Shown: one piece after another, positions 62,102-64,000 of the stretch | Position numbering within the stretch: the first letter of the stretch is position 1 | Layout: each line of letters starts with the position of its first letter | DNA from: CAWGJF01 sp963715745 | GTDB lineage: Bacteria > Bacteroidota > Ignavibacteria > Ignavibacteriales > Ignavibacteriaceae | Assembly: GCA_963715745.1 (NCBI GenBank) | Contig: OY970271.1 | Span: 3,720,001 to 3,784,000, forward strand | Reading direction: 5' to 3' | DNA length: 64,000 nucleotides | Translations under genes and position numbers: made by a program | Notes under the pieces: generated by a model | Database searches by the model: none | The model's input: the letters and a program-made list of their open reading frames with translations, nothing else | Told to the model about the DNA's origin: nothing

Positions 62102-62742
62102 TTTGATTCCTGAACTATCTTATTAGTTATGCTGTCAGGAGTTTCGCGGTGGTAAATGTATGTGGGAAAAGTAACTTTCATAACATTAAATGATCGTTCT
62201 GCCCTTTCCAGGAATTCTGAATCTTCGCTGTAGGAAATCTCTTTAAAACCATTTAGTTCAATAAATAATTTTCTTTTACCAAAAAATGTTGCGCCTATGG
62301 TACATTCTGATAAATGAACCAGCTTATTAGAATTTTGTCTGTCAGGCACATATTCGTTCCCGATCACTTTAACCCCTCCATGCAGCAAGTCTACTTGAGG
62401 ATTTTGTTTCAGATATCTTATTCGCAAATTCAAGTGATCAGTGGCAAACTCATCATCACTATCGAGAAATGTAATAAAACTTCCGTTTGAATTTAGTATG
62501 CCATTATTCTTTGCTGCTGGCAGAGATTTATGATCCTGGTAAACTACTTTTATCTTTTCCGAAAAAGCTTTGTATAGTTCAAGCAGATAAGCTGAATAAT
62601 CCCTGCTACCATCATCAACAGCAATAATTTCCCAATTATCATAGCTCTGGTTCAACACCGATTCTATTGCGCGTTTTATATATGCCTGCCGGTTGTACAC
62701 CGTCATAATAACTGAAATCAGTGGTTTAGATTTGTTTTCCAT
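62098..62742 (-). CDS. Family 2 glycosyltransferase
   Basis: A 214-residue GT-A fold enzyme. ISVIMTVYNRQAYIKRAIESVLNQSYDNWEIIAVDDGS supplies the nucleotide-binding Asp43-Asp44, and FLDSDDE supplies the metal-binding DxD (Asp94, Asp96). It is shorter than many GT2 enzymes and has no membrane segment. The sugar donor and acceptor are unknown. It forms an overlapping two-gene unit with the alpha/beta hydrolase, an odd pairing. Confidence 0.92.
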   Translation of the reverse strand: MENKSKPLISVIMTVYNRQAYIKRAIESVLNQSYDNWEIIAVDDGSRDYSAYLLELYKAFSEKIKVVYQDHKSLPAAKNNGILNSNGSFITFLDSDDEFATDHLNLRIRYLKQNPQVDLLHGGVKVIGNEYVPDRQNSNKLVHLSECTIGATFFGKRKLFIELNGFKEISYSEDSEFLERAERSFNVMKVTFPTYIYHRETPDSITNKIVQESK

Positions 62743-62884
62743 TTCAATAACTATATGTTACAAATAATTACTTAACAAATAATAATCGTCAAAGTTCAAT
62801 AAGAACCTATCAGCAATAAATCAACAGATATTAAATAGCACTGTTTTATTATATTTGCCCTGTATAAATATCTGAAATATAAGA

Positions 62885-63439
62885 ATGGCACAAAAGAAAA
62901 AGCAATCACCTACAGAAAAACAAAAAACCGAACAAAAGGAAAAATCTTCCACACCAAAATATGGAATTATTGCTGTTATAATAATTGTAGCCGGTTTTTT
63001 TATTTACAACAATTTTATTAAAAAAGATACTTCTGAAATGCATTATTATAAATTTAAAAAAGAAGGTGAACTTACTATTTCAGATTCGCTTGGGAATGAC
63101 AAAACAAAGATTGATGTTGAAATTGCTGATGATGATTATTCCCGTCAGCTTGGATTGATGAACAGAAAAGATATGGAAGATAACCAGGGAATGCTTTTTA
63201 TTTTTAATGAAGAAAGAATGCAGTCGTTCTGGATGCTGAATACTTTGTTTTCTCTCGATATGATCTTTATAAATAAAGAAAACAGGGTTGTAACAATTCA
63301 TAAAAATACAACACCACTTTCGCAGCAAAGTTATCCATCTACAAAACCGGCTTTATTTGTTCTTGAAGTTGTTGGAGGATTTTCCGATAAGTATAATATT
63401 AAAGAAGGTGATATTGTTCACTGGATTGAATCTAAATAA
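62885..63439 (+). CDS. DUF192 family membrane-anchored protein
   Basis: A 184-residue protein. A charged cytoplasmic N-terminus (Lys/Gln/Glu-rich, 1-24) precedes one transmembrane helix (residues ~26-44), and the rest is a DUF192 domain outside the membrane. The domain shows RQLGLMNRKDM, QGMLFIFNEERMQSFWMLNTLFSLDMIFI and FVLEVVGGFSDKYNIKEGDIV, covering the whole family profile. DUF192 has a solved small beta fold but no settled function. Confidence 0.9.
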   Translation: MAQKKKQSPTEKQKTEQKEKSSTPKYGIIAVIIIVAGFFIYNNFIKKDTSEMHYYKFKKEGELTISDSLGNDKTKIDVEIADDDYSRQLGLMNRKDMEDNQGMLFIFNEERMQSFWMLNTLFSLDMIFINKENRVVTIHKNTTPLSQQSYPSTKPALFVLEVVGGFSDKYNIKEGDIVHWIESK

Positions 63440-63460
63440 TTTCAGTAACGAAGCGTAATT

Positions 63461-63518
63461 CAAGTGCAGGATCAAGTTCAAGATGAAAAACTTGAACTTG
63501 CTTGTGAACTTGCACTCG
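63461..63518. repeat. aagttcaag-type inverted repeat, copy 3
   Basis: CAAGTGCAGGATCAAGTTCAAG (arm 63461-63482) faces an imperfect reverse copy at 63491-63518 (CTTGAACTTGCTTGTGAACT and on). It fills the gap between the convergent DUF192 and gmhA-like genes, a terminator-like position. Confidence 0.7.
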
Positions 63519-63520
63519 CA

Positions 63521-64000
63521 TCAACCGTAAAGTTCTTCTTCAACAAGCTCACAAACAATATGTGCGACAGTGATGTGACCTTCCTGAATTCGCTGAACAT
63601 TTAAGGAAGGTATTATAATTGGAAGATTCACAAGCTCCTTCAATTTTCCCCCGTTCCCGCCAAGAAAACCAATTACTTTCATTCCTTTTTCTCTTGCTTT
63701 CATTACTGCTTTAATAACATTACCGGAATTCCCACTTGTAGAAATTGCAAGCAAAACATCTCCCTTATTCCCAAGTCCTTCGACATTGCGTGCAAATACA
63801 TTTTCAAAACCAATATCGTTGCCACCAGCCGTAAGATTTGAAGTGTCCGTAGTTAAAGCAATTGCAGGTAAAGCAGGTCTTTCGATATGATGACTGAGAC
63901 GGATCATTAATTCTGTTGCTATATGCTGGCAGTCAGCTGCGCTGCCGCCGTTACCGCAGAGCAGTAGTTTGTTTCCATTTTTAAAAATCGACGATAATAA
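63521..64000 (-). CDS. gmhA: SIS-domain phosphosugar isomerase, GmhA-like (5' end outside the window)
   Basis: 160 codons are visible, and the frame is open to the window edge, so the true start lies beyond 64000. Translation from the edge gives LLCGNGGSAADCQHIATELMIR, the phosphate-binding SIS motif of sedoheptulose-7-phosphate isomerase. ALTTDTSNLTAGGNDIGFENVFARNVEG and LLAISTSGNSGNVIKAV follow, and then EGHITVAHIVCELVEEELYG at the end with the conserved His. GmhA makes D-glycero-D-manno-heptose 7-phosphate for LPS core or S-layer glycans. An internal ATG at 63907 is not the start. Close paralogues such as DiaA share the fold, so the exact role is moderately sure. Confidence 0.9.
   Translation of the reverse strand, partial: LLSSIFKNGNKLLLCGNGGSAADCQHIATELMIRLSHHIERPALPAIALTTDTSNLTAGGNDIGFENVFARNVEGLGNKGDVLLAISTSGNSGNVIKAVMKAREKGMKVIGFLGGNGGKLKELVNLPIIIPSLNVQRIQEGHITVAHIVCELVEEELYG

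Noticed and set aside
1..64000. CRISPR arrays, tRNA, rRNA, prophage or insertion sequences
   Set aside because: No regularly spaced direct repeats, no cloverleaf with a CCA-type end, and no transposase, integrase or phage structural gene was seen on either strand.

Overview
The window reads as chromosomal DNA of a low-GC, non-photosynthetic member of the Bacteroidota/Chlorobi group, most likely Ignavibacteria or a close relative. The main evidence is six large secreted proteins ending in a type IX secretion (T9SS type A) sorting domain with the YPNPFNP signature. Supporting signs are TonB- and barrel-type envelope proteins, an AT-rich sequence with good Shine-Dalgarno motifs, and DUF3109 and YpdA proteins usual in that group. 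No tRNA, rRNA, CRISPR array, transposase or phage gene was seen. The window cuts hslU at its left end and a gmhA-like gene at its right end.

Layout. 1-4618 (minus): a tight run DUF3109 - rpoN - ICMT-like methyltransferase - hslV - hslU. 4736-10446 (plus): an SDR oxidoreductase, a giant lamin-tail/CARDB surface protein, a DinB-like protein and a lipoprotein. 10498-16893: an SppA protease with an added N-terminal barrel-like domain, an MlaF-type ATPase, a small barrel protein, a CBS-domain protein, a carbamate kinase gene broken by one frameshift, and aat. 16905-20482 (minus): a T9SS propeller protein, a two-gene nucleotidyltransferase cassette followed by a decayed copy of a peptidase-gene tail, and the intact M24 peptidase. 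21023-36645: four glutamate dehydrogenase paralogues interleaved with two ~1000-residue proteins that join two receiver-like domains to a PEP-synthase-type ATP-grasp domain. 36755-47772: a CPA2 antiporter, an M14 carboxypeptidase, a HAD phosphatase with a small Cys-rich partner, YpdA, class I aldolase, a cytochrome c, and a membrane-anchored sigma/FecR fusion. 47773-54878 (minus): a pyruvate dehydrogenase operon aceE-aceF-(M29 peptidase)-lpdA. 55108-60631 (plus): three tandem T9SS proteins. 60645-64000: a small secreted protein, an alpha/beta hydrolase and GT2 pair, a DUF192 protein and a gmhA-like isomerase.

How it fits together. The metabolic theme is amino-acid use linked to central carbon: secreted peptidases, four GDHs of at least two cofactor types, pyruvate dehydrogenase, and class I aldolase. 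The strongest candidate for an undescribed system is the GDH neighbourhood. The two receiver/ATP-grasp proteins keep the nucleotide-binding half of PEP synthase but lack its phosphohistidine and PEP domains. One of them lies in a tightly spaced operon with a tiny zinc-ribbon protein and a GDH, which suggests an energy- or pyruvate-sensing control device for glutamate oxidation. The sigma/FecR single-chain fusion is the second unusual item. A family of perfect hairpins (three copies, one with compensatory base-pair changes) sits right after stop codons, and several other intergenic inverted repeats are present.
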